Source: Candidatus Thorarchaeota archaeon
Lineage (GTDB): Archaea; Asgardarchaeota; Thorarchaeia; Thorarchaeales; Thorarchaeaceae
Assembly (NCBI GenBank): GCA_008080745.1
Contig: SHMX01000001.1
Span: 434,617-498,616, forward strand
Length of the DNA: 64,000 nucleotides
Direction of reading: 5' to 3'
Part shown: positions 8,549 to 17,501 of the stretch, piece by piece
Layout: the number at the start of each line of letters is the position of its first letter
Position numbering within the stretch: position 1 is the stretch's first letter
Notes under the pieces: model-generated
The model's input: only the letters and a program-made list of their open reading frames with translations
Database searches by the model: none
What the model was told of the DNA's origin: nothing
Translations under genes and position numbers: made by a program

Positions 8549-8791
8549 TTACATCGGAGCCGACACTAGTTCGTACACACGCTCCCGTCTATCATCATCA
8601 CTCTCTTCTTCTCGAATTAGGCCTAGATCACGCAGTCGGCTCAAACCATAATTTACAGTTCTGGGGGGCATAAATGAGATATCAATCAAATCTTGCCTAG
8701 ACAAGCGATTTCTATTCTTTAGAAGAACGTAGAGAAACTTTGCAGACGGAGGTAGTGCTAAAAATGAGCGCCTGGCAAACGCGATCCCACC
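8549..8791 (-). pseudogene. MarR-like winged-helix reading frame lacking an in-frame start
   Basis: Reverse-strand translation from 8791 down to the TAA at 8549-8551 gives a typical short archaeal winged-helix domain. It reads LPPSAKFLYVLLKNRNRLS, then a recognition helix (MPPRTVNYGLSRLRDLGLI), then an acidic/basic wing (EEESDDDRRERVYEL). An in-frame TAA at 8792-8794 closes it only about 10 residues before the domain, and no ATG, GTG or TTG lies between. Upstream, in another frame, GGAGGT precedes a TTG at about 8814, which would fit the true start if a one- or two-base indel had occurred. It is either a recent pseudogene or an assembly error. It lies in the longest gene-poor gap (8498-8965); nothing else clear is seen there. 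Confidence 0.55.
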
Positions 8792-8933
8792 TTAGAATTG
8801 TTGCCAATATATTTGTACCTCCATTTGTTTACAGAATTCTTGAAAGAGAGAAGGGTAAAAAGTTTATTGATGTCAGAAGGAGGAGTTGTCTAATTCTGTT
8901 GATAGGGAACAGGACAGAAAACAAAAACAAGAT

Positions 8934-8952
8934 GGGAAGAGAGTGTCTTCCC
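8934..8952 (-). terminator. Terminator of the aminotransferase gene
   Basis: On the minus strand GGGAAGA-CACTC-TCTTCCC-type arms (8934-8940 with 8946-8952) form a hairpin 13 bases after the stop. Runs of T then follow (complement of ACAAAAACAA). Confidence 0.65.
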
Positions 8953-8965
8953 ATTCGGTTTACAA

Positions 8966-10312
8966 TCAAATTGAATCTGCAATAGATTTGTCTAGACGAT
9001 CGACTGCATCATCTAATTCTTCCTGAGTAATGACATAACTAGGAGTGAAACGGATACAGTTTTGGCCAGCCCCTAATATCCAGAGCTGGTGCTTCTGAAC
9101 TGCCGTCTTGACAATCTTGTCACGAAGCTTTGGTGCCTTTTCTTTCGATTTCTTATCCTTCACAAATTCGACACCAACCATCAGACCAAGTCCTCGAACA
9201 TCGCCAACCACTTCATATTTGTCTTTGAGTTCATTAAGGCGTTTCAAAAGATATGCTCCCTTCTCAGCATTCTTCTTTAGATAATCTCCGTCCTCAATTT
9301 GTTTTATGACCCAAAGAGAGAGCAAGGACATCTTTGGTTCTGCAGAGAAAGTTTCTGAATGACGAGAACCACTAGTATACATTGGAGCAGGTCCAATTGA
9401 AGCACCCATGGGATATCCTCCACCAAGTGCTTTTGCCATGGAAATATAATCAGGGACTACATCATGATTAGCCATAGCACACCATTTTCCAGTTCTACCC
9501 ATACCTGCCTGTACCTCATCAGACATGAAGTATGCATCAAACTCTTTGGAAACTTCGTAGAAGCCCTGCACAGCTTTGGATGGAGGAACAATCAACCCAC
9601 CCTCTCCACAGAGGGGTTCCATAACTGTGGCAGCAATGTCGTTGCCTTCTACCTGTAAAGCATATCGAAGAGCCTCAACACATTCTAGGCTACAATCCTC
9701 TACATGAGTACCATAAGGACATCGATAACAATAGGGATAGAAGACTCGAACAACGTCAACGCCCTGTGGAAAGCCGGATTTGTGCTTTGAATTGGAAGAT
9801 GTAAGAGCAAGAGCATAGCCAGTACGACCATGGAAAGCAGGCCGGAATGCAACAAATCTGCGTTTACCGGAGAGATCCATTGCTGACTTCATGCAACCTT
9901 CAACAGCACGTCCACCTGATGTGGTGAAAACAACTCGTTTCTTATGGTCACCAGGAGTAAGAGTAGCAAGTTTCTCAGCAAGAAGAGTCTGTGGAATTGC
10001 ATCAAAGTCCATACCTGGAAGTTCTCGAATTACATCATTGATTTTTTCTTCAAATTCCAAATAAGGTTTGTATCTCAGACCAAGAGCACGAACAGCAACC
10101 CCACCAGTTACATCAAGATATTCTGTGCCTTCGATATCGAAAATTCTAACTCCCTCACCCCGAGTATGGTCCAGACATCCGTATACATCACGGTCTTGTG
10201 TAGTTAGTGCCAGAGCTTCTGCGGCTCTGCTTTTCCAATATGCATTGGTCATGTTTTTCGGATCAAGTTCAAAACCCAGATCTTTGAGGATCTGCATATG
10301 CTTTTCGTCCAT
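8966..10312 (-). CDS. Class III PLP-dependent aminotransferase (GABA aminotransferase / archaeal racemase-like)
   Basis: A protein of about 448 residues. A fold-type I PLP enzyme is shown by TTSGGRAVEG (phosphate cup), FRPAFHGRTG, the Asp of SDEVQAGMGRTG that contacts the pyridine nitrogen, and the Schiff-base Lys of MAKALGGGYPMGA. A four-Cys stretch, YPYCYRCPYGTHVEDCSLEC, is also seen in archaeal relatives, which include both omega-aminotransferases and broad-specificity amino-acid racemases. Substrate therefore cannot be called. I prefer the ATG at 10312, which follows GGTG by six bases, over the ATG twelve bases upstream. It is transcribed alone, with hairpin terminators at both sides. Confidence 0.88.
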   Translation of the reverse strand: MDEKHMQILKDLGFELDPKNMTNAYWKSRAAEALALTTQDRDVYGCLDHTRGEGVRIFDIEGTEYLDVTGGVAVRALGLRYKPYLEFEEKINDVIRELPGMDFDAIPQTLLAEKLATLTPGDHKKRVVFTTSGGRAVEGCMKSAMDLSGKRRFVAFRPAFHGRTGYALALTSSNSKHKSGFPQGVDVVRVFYPYCYRCPYGTHVEDCSLECVEALRYALQVEGNDIAATVMEPLCGEGGLIVPPSKAVQGFYEVSKEFDAYFMSDEVQAGMGRTGKWCAMANHDVVPDYISMAKALGGGYPMGASIGPAPMYTSGSRHSETFSAEPKMSLLSLWVIKQIEDGDYLKKNAEKGAYLLKRLNELKDKYEVVGDVRGLGLMVGVEFVKDKKSKEKAPKLRDKIVKTAVQKHQLWILGAGQNCIRFTPSYVITQEELDDAVDRLDKSIADSI

Positions 10313-10423
10313 AGCTGTCACCATCCGTAAAGAACAAGGCCACTCGGATGGATTCTCTATTATCTAATTTGTGATGCAGTCGTCTTTTTTTGATGTGTTT
10401 GAAAAGAGAAAAGAAAAGAGATT

Positions 10424-10449
10424 AGTGGATAGCCAAAAGGCTGCCCACT
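10424..10449 (-). terminator. Terminator of small membrane protein operon
   Basis: Two-part hairpin AGTGG-AT-AGCC-AAAA-GGCT-GC-CCACT. On the minus strand it is followed by a pyrimidine tract rich in T (complement of GAAAAGAGAAAAGAAAAGAG). It lies 14 bases after the stop at 10463. Confidence 0.65.
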
Positions 10450-10462
10450 TCAGAGTTTAGTT

Positions 10463-10804
10463 TTATGCCAACAGCATTAGAATGGCACCCAGAATAATCA
10501 GAATGCCTGGAAGACCGCCTCCAAATATGTAGATTAGGACTCCAAGAATCAACATGATTATCCAATTGTTAGCAAATTTTAGTGCAGGAATACTGACTGC
10601 ACCACTAGATGCTAAAACAATCAATGAGAGCACTATTAGAATCACTCCACCTATTATTCCTAAGCCTAAGTTTAGGACACTGGTAGGGTCAACAAATATG
10701 GGTGTGACTGGAGATAGTATTGCCAAAATACCCCATAGTAGTCCTAAAAGTCCACCTAGCAAGATTAACAGGCTTGCAAGTTTTTTGATATCAGATTTAG
10801 CCAT
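10463..10804 (-). CDS. Small four-helix membrane protein
   Basis: A 113-residue protein. The start is the ATG at 10804, preceded by GAGG and an A-rich stretch; a longer open frame upstream overlaps the neighbouring gene out of frame and reads as non-protein. After a charged N-terminus (AKSDIKK) there are four hydrophobic segments: about 10-30, 42-65, 70-90 and 95-112. The second pair is Gly-rich (ILGVLIYIFGGGLPGILIIL). No enzyme motif is seen. It follows a second protein of the same size and topology class, 47 bases downstream of that gene's stop, so the two probably act together in the membrane. Function unknown. Confidence 0.75.
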   Translation of the reverse strand: MAKSDIKKLASLLILLGGLLGLLWGILAILSPVTPIFVDPTSVLNLGLGIIGGVILIVLSLIVLASSGAVSIPALKFANNWIIMLILGVLIYIFGGGLPGILIILGAILMLLA

Positions 10805-10851
10805 TTTTTTTTTTCCTCGTGTGTTTTTTCTTAGATTACTAAAACTAGATT

Positions 10852-11220
10852 CTAGGATTTGGTTATTATAAGGATGCCAGCAAGTAGTATCATCAGACCA
10901 GCCAAGGTACCTACGTTCATTAGCCAGCCGATTGGATCGAAGGATAAACCACGACCCACTAGAATGATAGCAACAAGACCAATCACAAATAGCAATAGTC
11001 CATTTCGATGAATCATCCAATAGACAAATCCACAAGCATCGAATGCAAGAATTGCCATTAGCAATAGAGCAATTCCTAAGACAAGCGTAATTACGCCATC
11101 AAAGTTTCCTGCCAATATCTGATTCAGTCCGCCGATGATATCATTCAAGGCGAATATAATTAATACAAGTCCGCCAAGAAGTGTATAGCCCTGTGCGGCT
11201 CCTTCTGCTTTACAACCCAT
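10852..11220 (-). CDS. Small four-helix membrane protein with Cys-bearing N-terminus
   Basis: A 122-residue integral membrane protein. The N-terminus is MGCKAEGAAQG, then four hydrophobic helices (about 12-32, 40-62, 70-90, 98-120), with His and Arg (MIHRNG) at the loop between helices 2 and 3. It is the promoter-proximal gene of a two-gene unit with the membrane protein downstream. The hydrophobic pattern resembles DUF-type paired four-helix proteins common in archaea, but I do not recognise a family. The 235-base region upstream (11221-11455) is a shared divergent promoter region with the zinc-ribbon gene; no clear motif stands out. Confidence 0.7.
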   Translation of the reverse strand: MGCKAEGAAQGYTLLGGLVLIIFALNDIIGGLNQILAGNFDGVITLVLGIALLLMAILAFDACGFVYWMIHRNGLLLFVIGLVAIILVGRGLSFDPIGWLMNVGTLAGLMILLAGILIITKS

Positions 11221-11455
11221 GTTTTACTCAATCCTAGTAAGGTCTTTTTTGGTATCCAGAACACGCTCATGGTGTTTGGACCTTAAACCTCTACTGTTTT
11301 TCAAAGTGAAATATAAGGTAAATACTTACCGCTGGTTGAGAACTTGATTTCGACAAATGACGTTTTGAGAAAGTAGTCCTACCTAGGTAATACACAGATT
11401 GGTATTGTCAATTTGCTGAGAACATATAGAGAATATTGGGAATGAGGAACGTATC

Positions 11456-12325
11456 ATGAGATATCCATCATATGGAGAAGATAAACGAAGCGAACGTCCG
11501 GTTAGATTGGATAAGACAGAGGGACATATCATCATTGAAGGACGTACATACCCTGCAAGAGAGATAGTTGAAGCTCTAGCTCAAAGCGGATATGCAGAAA
11601 TACGGTCTGATGGTGACTCATTGGTATTGGGCAGAAGGAGAATCACACCCATATTCAAATCAAGCCAAGAACGTGCAATGGCAGCTCTATGTCATGGAAG
11701 TCTTGCATATTGCTGTCCCCTTTCAAAGAGATGTGCGGTGAGAGCTAGGGCTTTGGAGATGCTGGGTCTATCCAAGGAAGATTACAAGAAGATGAAAGAA
11801 GAAGCACATCACCATTATATCGAAGTTGCAAAAGGGCTTGTGAAATCTCACGATCCATGGTACGAAGAATCAAGACATTCAGCAAACCGACCAGCAGTAG
11901 ATCGAGGTTATGGTGGAGATGACTATCGTCAAGATTTCGACGCCATTGAAAGAATGATTGAAGAAAGATCACGTCAGCGTGATGGAAGAAGACATTGGTC
12001 TTCCGAAAGGCGAGATGAATCTTCAACTCGAGGAGAATCCCCACAATTCCCAAGACGAGAGCAAAAGAGCCCATTTACCGATGTGGATGAAGATGGTTTC
12101 CTGACAGGAGAACGCAAATCTTCAGTGCGAATTAGAAGCGGAATGGCAGGTGGATGTCCAGTAGAAGAAGAAAAAATTGATGGTATTGGTTCCTTATTCA
12201 TGCAGGGTGAATTGAGTCCATTCAATGAAGATACGGAAGAAGAACCGAGTAGATTCTGTTTCTCATGTGGAAGAAATATCAGGGTAGGTACACGCGAGTG
12301 TCCTTACTGTGGAGCCTCACAGTAG
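11456..12325 (+). CDS. Zinc-ribbon protein with Cys cluster and disordered middle
   Basis: A 289-residue soluble protein with start set by GAGGAACG eight bases before the ATG. Residues 20-65 form a small beta-rich domain (GHIIIEGRTYPAREIVEAL). Residues 75-100 hold CHGSLAYCCPLSKRC, four cysteines that could bind metal, followed by a helix (RARALEMLGLSKEDYKKMKEE). Residues 150-215 are rich in Arg, Ser, Asp and Glu and are probably disordered. The end is a zinc ribbon, CFSCGRNIRV..CPYC. The Cys spacing of the first cluster does not match a named finger I know. The terminator hairpin overlaps the stop codon. Function unknown; zinc ribbon and Arg-rich linker would allow nucleic-acid or protein binding. 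Confidence 0.75.
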   Translation: MRYPSYGEDKRSERPVRLDKTEGHIIIEGRTYPAREIVEALAQSGYAEIRSDGDSLVLGRRRITPIFKSSQERAMAALCHGSLAYCCPLSKRCAVRARALEMLGLSKEDYKKMKEEAHHHYIEVAKGLVKSHDPWYEESRHSANRPAVDRGYGGDDYRQDFDAIERMIEERSRQRDGRRHWSSERRDESSTRGESPQFPRREQKSPFTDVDEDGFLTGERKSSVRIRSGMAGGCPVEEEKIDGIGSLFMQGELSPFNEDTEEEPSRFCFSCGRNIRVGTRECPYCGASQ

Positions 12326-12331
12326 AGGCTC
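12312..12331 (+). terminator. Hairpin with the stop codon in its loop
   Basis: GAGCCTC (12312-12318) pairs with GAGGCTC (12325-12331). The TAG stop of the zinc-ribbon gene (12323-12325) lies at the loop/stem border. No long T tract follows. Confidence 0.45.
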
Positions 12332-12348
12332 ACAATAAGTTCTTAGAA

Positions 12349-13383
12349 CTAGTAGTTTCCAATAGCTGCTTCACGACGTATTGAATAATCTGTGGGATAG
12401 CTGAAAGTCGAAATAAATCTAGTAACTCCGGCTTCTTTTCCAAGCGCAGCTAACTCATCAAACTGGTCGATGGTTGAGATGCCCCACCGGAATAATGATA
12501 CCGTTCCACCACGTCTCTTGAATTCGTTAGTAAAGTAGAGAGATTCAATTAGTTCATCATATTCTTTGCTGCCCTTTGATGGCAATAGAGGTGACCATGG
12601 GTAGAGATTGATAGCTATACTTCCAGTAGTATTGTTGATACGTTGGTAATCATAACCATATTCCGCCTTTGCACCTTCAGAGAATCCGGTTTCTGCGTCA
12701 AGAAGGACCTCGGCGGTTATTTTAAGGGGCTCTTCTCGCCCCATTTGGGTGTCAACATCTTTTGCAGCTTCCTTAAGGTATCCCAATCCCTCAATGACTT
12801 TGCCCTGGCGCCATTCATGCCATATCTTGCGGTAGTCATCATTCTCAATAATGTATTCAAAGGTCAAACGATCTGGTTCCTGACCAACTAAGGGGGCAAA
12901 ATCGTTTCTGCAACGATCACAGAAGCAAAACTTTTCACGAATGAATCCACTACCAAATACCAGAATCTCATCGATAGGATAGGAACCAAGTTCTTTCACA
13001 ATCTCTGCACCATATTGCCAATATTCCTCACGATTGGGGCAGATTTGATGTTCCATAGTCTTTCCTTTTGGAGTCATAGTTTGATATTTGGGGTCTTTTG
13101 CAAACCAACCATCAGTGTAGTAATCCATGCTTACGACAGTCTTGATGTCTAGAGCATCGGTTAGGCTAATCCATTCCTCGAAGAAACCTGTGTATTGTTC
13201 TTCTACAGGTGCTGTTCGACTTTGATAGATGGTATAGCCATTTGGTCGTTTTCCAACGAGCCCAATCTCTGTACAATAGGAGGCATATGTAGATAGGAAT
13301 TCCTTCGCACCCATCTCAACATCCTCTGGCTTGAACAATATATTGAGCTTTTTCATAAAGAACTCGCGCCAGTTTGTCATCAT
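12349..13383 (-). CDS. Glycoside-hydrolase-like TIM-barrel protein, hypothetical
   Basis: A 344-residue cytosolic protein. Internal features suit a TIM barrel of the kind found in putative glycoside hydrolases. One is a strand with Asp-Tyr (KTVVSMDYYTDGWF). Another is an ICPNREEYWQYGAEIVKEL helix. A third is a strand end followed by a double Cys pair (REKFCFCDRCRNDF), as in proteins with a CxC-x2-C pattern after a DEI strand. Later strands include SIAINLYPWSP and GGTVSLFRWG. There is no signal peptide, so a secreted carbohydrate-degrading role is unlikely. Monocistronic on the minus strand. The barrel is inferred from strand/helix alternation, and the substrate is unknown. Confidence 0.65.
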   Translation of the reverse strand: MMTNWREFFMKKLNILFKPEDVEMGAKEFLSTYASYCTEIGLVGKRPNGYTIYQSRTAPVEEQYTGFFEEWISLTDALDIKTVVSMDYYTDGWFAKDPKYQTMTPKGKTMEHQICPNREEYWQYGAEIVKELGSYPIDEILVFGSGFIREKFCFCDRCRNDFAPLVGQEPDRLTFEYIIENDDYRKIWHEWRQGKVIEGLGYLKEAAKDVDTQMGREEPLKITAEVLLDAETGFSEGAKAEYGYDYQRINNTTGSIAINLYPWSPLLPSKGSKEYDELIESLYFTNEFKRRGGTVSLFRWGISTIDQFDELAALGKEAGVTRFISTFSYPTDYSIRREAAIGNY

Positions 13384-13631
13384 TGAAACCCCTGTTTATT
13401 CTTCGAATCTGTTATCAGCTACTTACCAAAGTAACGGCCCCGTATTTATGGCTTTGTTAGCTGAACCAAGATTTTTGTTAGATATCAGGGTTTTATGTGC
13501 GATTCTAAGATAAAACATATCCGATTTTCCTCGAAATCGTAAAAATCATCCAAGAGAGCATATCTCATATCTGATAGATACGGTATATACATTCCACTTT
13601 CAAGTGAACGTAGTGAGTCAATCCAATTCGA

Positions 13632-16600
13632 TTAGAAGAATTGATCCAATGTTGTGAATCCCAATAGCTCCTCAAAATCGATACCTACCGACTCAAGTAC
13701 CTGACCAAAGACAGACTTCAAGGTGTCCATGTATTTATCCTTATCAAGCCAATATGCCTGTTTCTCTGCCATCGGAATTGGCAAGACACCGTCATTATCC
13801 TTGGTTTTAATATATTCAATAATAGTTCCAGCTGGAACAGGATATCCCTCTTTTTCCAACATCATTGCAGCACGAACATGCTGGGGTTTTACTTTGCCAT
13901 ACTTTGATACATCTTTGGTCATCTGAACTCGGAATGCCAGCTCACTGGGAGAATAGGGTTCAGCTTTTCCCTCTAACCGGTCGATAACATCATTCACAAC
14001 CTCACGAATCTCCTCTTTGGCGGTCTCGAATCCTTCTGTCGAATCCACTTTGCTTAGGATGGTTAGCATATCACGGAAAGCATCTTGAACAAAATCAGGC
14101 GTATTACGCTTCTTCCCACTCAGACCTTTCACTTCAACATATCCAGACTGATATACTCCAATGTAGTTCTTCTTTCTATCCGATAATGCTACATATTTGT
14201 AGGTCTTCTCAACTTCAAGATCGATACCAAGTTCATTTCTAGACCACTTGATTAGTTCTTCTTGTTGCTCTTTTGTTGGTGCATCTAAGAATACCGAATC
14301 GGTGTTATGCAATAGAATTCCTCCAAGACCACCACAGAAATGATGGTTTTTGGTTTCCAAATCATACACCGGACCGTCAATATCAAATTCTTCAATATAG
14401 AGGATTTTCAAAGGTTTGTGTTTATGGGGTTCTGATTTTCTTATTTGGACCCTGATTGAATTCTCCTCATCTGGCCGAGTTGATAAATAATAGTCATAGT
14501 CTAATCGTAGCAGTATCATTGTCAATCCTTGTAGCAAGGAATAATTTACGGACTCAAAACTAGTAACTTCGGTAGTGCTTTCTTGCCCACCCCCTGCAAG
14601 ATAGCCCTGTAGAAATGAGTCTTGAGATTCTTGGGAAGCATCTAAAATGAATGAGGGCACTATTTTTTCTCCCGATTGACTTGAATGAGCGCATTCAAAA
14701 AAGTGAACTAGTCTATCAGACTTGTCTATTGTTGAAAGATAACTCATACCATCAGATGCATCAACAATGGTAGTGGTTAATCCAAACCGCCAAAGAATCT
14801 CTTGACATTTTCTAAGAAGGTTTCTATCAGGATTAGTGATTCTCCAGTTATTTTTCTGTTTTCCACCTTCACTATATCTTTCAGATGTTCCTTCAGATGC
14901 ATAGAAACCAAATACCCATGCTAAGTCCAAATCGACCCTATTCTTTCCACCAAGAGTAAATTCGTATCGCTCTATTTCATCACCAACTTTCAAACTCTTA
15001 GGGCTTACTTCTTCACCTTTAATGATTAAAGAATGGTCTTCTGTTGTTTCGACATACGCCTTATCTGTCAAAATTCGATAACCCTTTTTCTTAACCTTGT
15101 GACAGAAAGAATAGAGGACTTTGCTCCATCCATGATCCGTCCAGACCTCCATATCTTCTTTGATTTCTCTAATTGCATCAGTATTCGATTTGCTCAAATG
15201 AAGATCTTCAATGGGAACTATCTCTATGATTTCATTTCTTCTAATCATAACTGGGGTATTTGGCATTACACTGTCGCCGTACAATACACGAACGCCCATA
15301 GATTCGGCTTTTTCTTTGGTCTTGATGATGGCATCGCGTCCGTAAGCTGTGACGCTCTCAGCTGCGGGCATACAGAATAATTCAAAATGCTGGGCACCAG
15401 TAACGCCGTAAGACGCATTGACATAAACTTTCAACGCCTTTTCAACAACTTTGTACCAGTCACGGATTTTGGAATCAAGGGTCTTATCTTTACTTTTTGA
15501 TTTAAACCAGTTCACACGAGTGTCTCTGAAAAATCCAATTGTTTGGCTGATCATTCCAGTTCGCTCTTTGCAGATCCAATGATTGGTTTCAGGAACACGA
15601 TTATCGGTACGATTCTTGCATGATTCATGTGAACAGTCTACGGTCTCGTAGCTGATATTATGACGTTTCATGATAGTGGGATACAGACTGGCAAAGTCAA
15701 GCACAGTGGCATTGAAGTGCACTCCTGCAATGGGTTCGATTACAATCGCACCCTTGAAGCGCTTATCTTTAATCATCGCTTCCGTGTGTGCCTCGGTCGA
15801 TTTCGTACTCTCGATATCCTCTTGTCGAGGAATGAGATAGTTATTGGTCCGATGAACTTGTCGAAAGAGTGACTGAATCCACGATGAGATTCCAAAGCGT
15901 GTCACGTCTTCCATGGAGAGGCGAGAGATACGCATAAGCAGGATAATCAGTCGGAGAATGAGATTTTCATCATACTGGGTTATCTGCAAGGTAATATTTG
16001 CATCGAGCCAGCAGTAGTGAGCAAGTTCATAATAGGGTAGTTTTGAGATATCTGTGCTCAATTCAAGTTTACCAATATCTAGTAATCCCTGAGCAATGCT
16101 ATCAAGATTATTTTGTTCGTAGGCTCCAGAAAGAGCGTAGAGTCGGATAGAGGGGTTCTTGAGAAAGCGGTATAGGTCGATATGGATTCCTCTCTGGAGT
16201 AGTGCAATATCGCGTCCCAAATATATCGGACAGTGTTTTTGCATATCGATTTTCAATCGTTCTGCTCGATGATACAGATAATTCAGGTCGAATGCATCGC
16301 CTACAAAGGTTAAGAGGATTGGATAATTGTCGATGATTCGGAAAGTTTCAAGAAGCATTTGAGCCTCATTTTCAAAGAATACAACGTCAAAATCCTCTGG
16401 ATAATCAGGCCCTTTCTCTCCTAGAGGTATATTGTCCCGTTTCAAGACAAAGCACTTGTTGTAACCCTCATTATCTGAGAGACCGATAGCTGTTACCGGA
16501 TAAGGTGCAGTATTTGCATCCGGTATGCGATTCTGTACAGGAGTATAAACCTCTATGTCCAAAGCAATTCTTCGGATATCAGGTACTTCAGTGAAAAACA

Positions 16601-17408
16601 TGGGAGCATAGGTATCAAGAATATCCTTGAACATCTCCTCATCAGCAAACATATCCTTGAATTTCTTGAGGATCTCCGAGTCTACATCGGGAGGGGAGGG
16701 GGTCAATGAACCATTTTCAATTGAATAGGATAATCCAGGAACCAAGTCGAGATCATAAGTGTAACAATTTCTGTAACGAATATTTGCCTCCCAAGCACGA
16801 CTAATGATAGTGCCATCAGGGGCCCGATCTACTAGCATCTCTCTGATAGAACCAGCATGACCGCCAATACTTAGTGGGTCCTCAGCGATTACTTTAGTCA
16901 TCAGTTTCTCTTCATCTCGTAAGAGGTCTATGACTTTCACGGATTTCGTTTTGAAGGGGCCTCGAAAGCTTTGAAGTCTAAGATCAACTGTTTGAGTGGT
17001 ATAATCGGTATAGCAATAAGGTTGATGGCCCGTATTATCAAACCAGAAAAATAATTTCTTTTCTAATGGATCATACAATCGAGCAAATGCTTTCTTTTGA
17101 GGCCCGGCATAATCAACAGATAAGAGAATAGAGGGAGAGAGATCTCGAGGTTTATCACGATCTCCTGTCCGGAAGTCCAGACTTGTTTCATCAAACTCCA
17201 TCTCTTCAGGAATCTCCTCCTCATCTCGATCCATTATAACAACAGTAGATGCATCCTTAGTTGTCTTCTTCTTTTCAGAGGTGGATTTTGGTTCTGTACG
17301 CTCAGTTTTTTGAGGAGGGGATCTATCTTCTTTCTCCTCTGTTTCAAAAAATGTATCAAGGGTCTCTTGAGCGCCATCAGGTTCTTCATTATCCTTTACC
17401 AAATCCAC
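13632..17408 (-). CDS. polB: Family B DNA polymerase with in-frame intein
   Basis: A 1258-residue precursor; the mature polymerase would be 935 residues. Residues 1-75 are acidic and disordered, starting with a perfect PCNA-binding box QETLDTFF (14-21). Exonuclease motif I is ALDIEVYTP (Asp284, Glu286). Motif II reads FVGDAFDLNYL, where the usual Asn is Val but the catalytic Asp is kept. Motif III is YCWLDANI. Polymerase motif A is DFASLYPTIM (Asp571), motif B is KVYVNASYGVTG, and motif C, YGD-TDS, is split by the intein. The protein ends in TTLDQFF, a second PCNA-box-like sequence. It is the replicative/repair B-type polymerase; its exonuclease should proofread. It is transcribed alone, and a convergent or overlapping partner is absent. 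Confidence 0.96.
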   Translation of the reverse strand: MDLVKDNEEPDGAQETLDTFFETEEKEDRSPPQKTERTEPKSTSEKKKTTKDASTVVIMDRDEEEIPEEMEFDETSLDFRTGDRDKPRDLSPSILLSVDYAGPQKKAFARLYDPLEKKLFFWFDNTGHQPYCYTDYTTQTVDLRLQSFRGPFKTKSVKVIDLLRDEEKLMTKVIAEDPLSIGGHAGSIREMLVDRAPDGTIISRAWEANIRYRNCYTYDLDLVPGLSYSIENGSLTPSPPDVDSEILKKFKDMFADEEMFKDILDTYAPMFFTEVPDIRRIALDIEVYTPVQNRIPDANTAPYPVTAIGLSDNEGYNKCFVLKRDNIPLGEKGPDYPEDFDVVFFENEAQMLLETFRIIDNYPILLTFVGDAFDLNYLYHRAERLKIDMQKHCPIYLGRDIALLQRGIHIDLYRFLKNPSIRLYALSGAYEQNNLDSIAQGLLDIGKLELSTDISKLPYYELAHYCWLDANITLQITQYDENLILRLIILLMRISRLSMEDVTRFGISSWIQSLFRQVHRTNNYLIPRQEDIESTKSTEAHTEAMIKDKRFKGAIVIEPIAGVHFNATVLDFASLYPTIMKRHNISYETVDCSHESCKNRTDNRVPETNHWICKERTGMISQTIGFFRDTRVNWFKSKSKDKTLDSKIRDWYKVVEKALKVYVNASYGVTGAQHFELFCMPAAESVTAYGRDAIIKTKEKAESMGVRVLYGDSVMPNTPVMIRRNEIIEIVPIEDLHLSKSNTDAIREIKEDMEVWTDHGWSKVLYSFCHKVKKKGYRILTDKAYVETTEDHSLIIKGEEVSPKSLKVGDEIERYEFTLGGKNRVDLDLAWVFGFYASEGTSERYSEGGKQKNNWRITNPDRNLLRKCQEILWRFGLTTTIVDASDGMSYLSTIDKSDRLVHFFECAHSSQSGEKIVPSFILDASQESQDSFLQGYLAGGGQESTTEVTSFESVNYSLLQGLTMILLRLDYDYYLSTRPDEENSIRVQIRKSEPHKHKPLKILYIEEFDIDGPVYDLETKNHHFCGGLGGILLHNTDSVFLDAPTKEQQEELIKWSRNELGIDLEVEKTYKYVALSDRKKNYIGVYQSGYVEVKGLSGKKRNTPDFVQDAFRDMLTILSKVDSTEGFETAKEEIREVVNDVIDRLEGKAEPYSPSELAFRVQMTKDVSKYGKVKPQHVRAAMMLEKEGYPVPAGTIIEYIKTKDNDGVLPIPMAEKQAYWLDKDKYMDTLKSVFGQVLESVGIDFEELLGFTTLDQFF
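14304..15272 (-). mobile_element. Intein inserted at the YGD^TDS active site of PolB
   Basis: Residues 713-1035 of the precursor (323 aa). The intein starts with Ser (SVMPNTPVMIRRN) after YGD and ends in ILLHN, with Thr as the +1 residue, restoring YGDTDS. Splicing blocks are visible: TTEDHSLII (block B His) and VYDLETKNHHFCGG (block F). The endonuclease-like middle has LAWVFGFYASEG, a DOD motif retaining Glu, and FLQGYLAGGGQ, where the second acidic residue is replaced by Gly. Splicing therefore looks intact, while homing cleavage is probably lost. Confidence 0.93.
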
Positions 17409-17501
17409 TCACATCTCTGTAGTAATAGAAAACTCTTGATAAGGACTTCCCAAAATACATTATTGTAGTCACTCAAACATCAATAGTATTGTGGTGAAGA
17501 T

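Noticed and set aside
8740-8985. Plus-strand 81-residue frame in the gap before the aminotransferase
   Set aside because: It is antisense to the winged-helix frame and overlaps the aminotransferase end; composition is not protein-like.
10805-11035. 77-residue upstream extension of the small membrane protein at 10463
   Set aside because: It overlaps the other membrane protein out of frame, reads as Trp/Ser/Cys-rich noise, and a GAGG site marks the later ATG.
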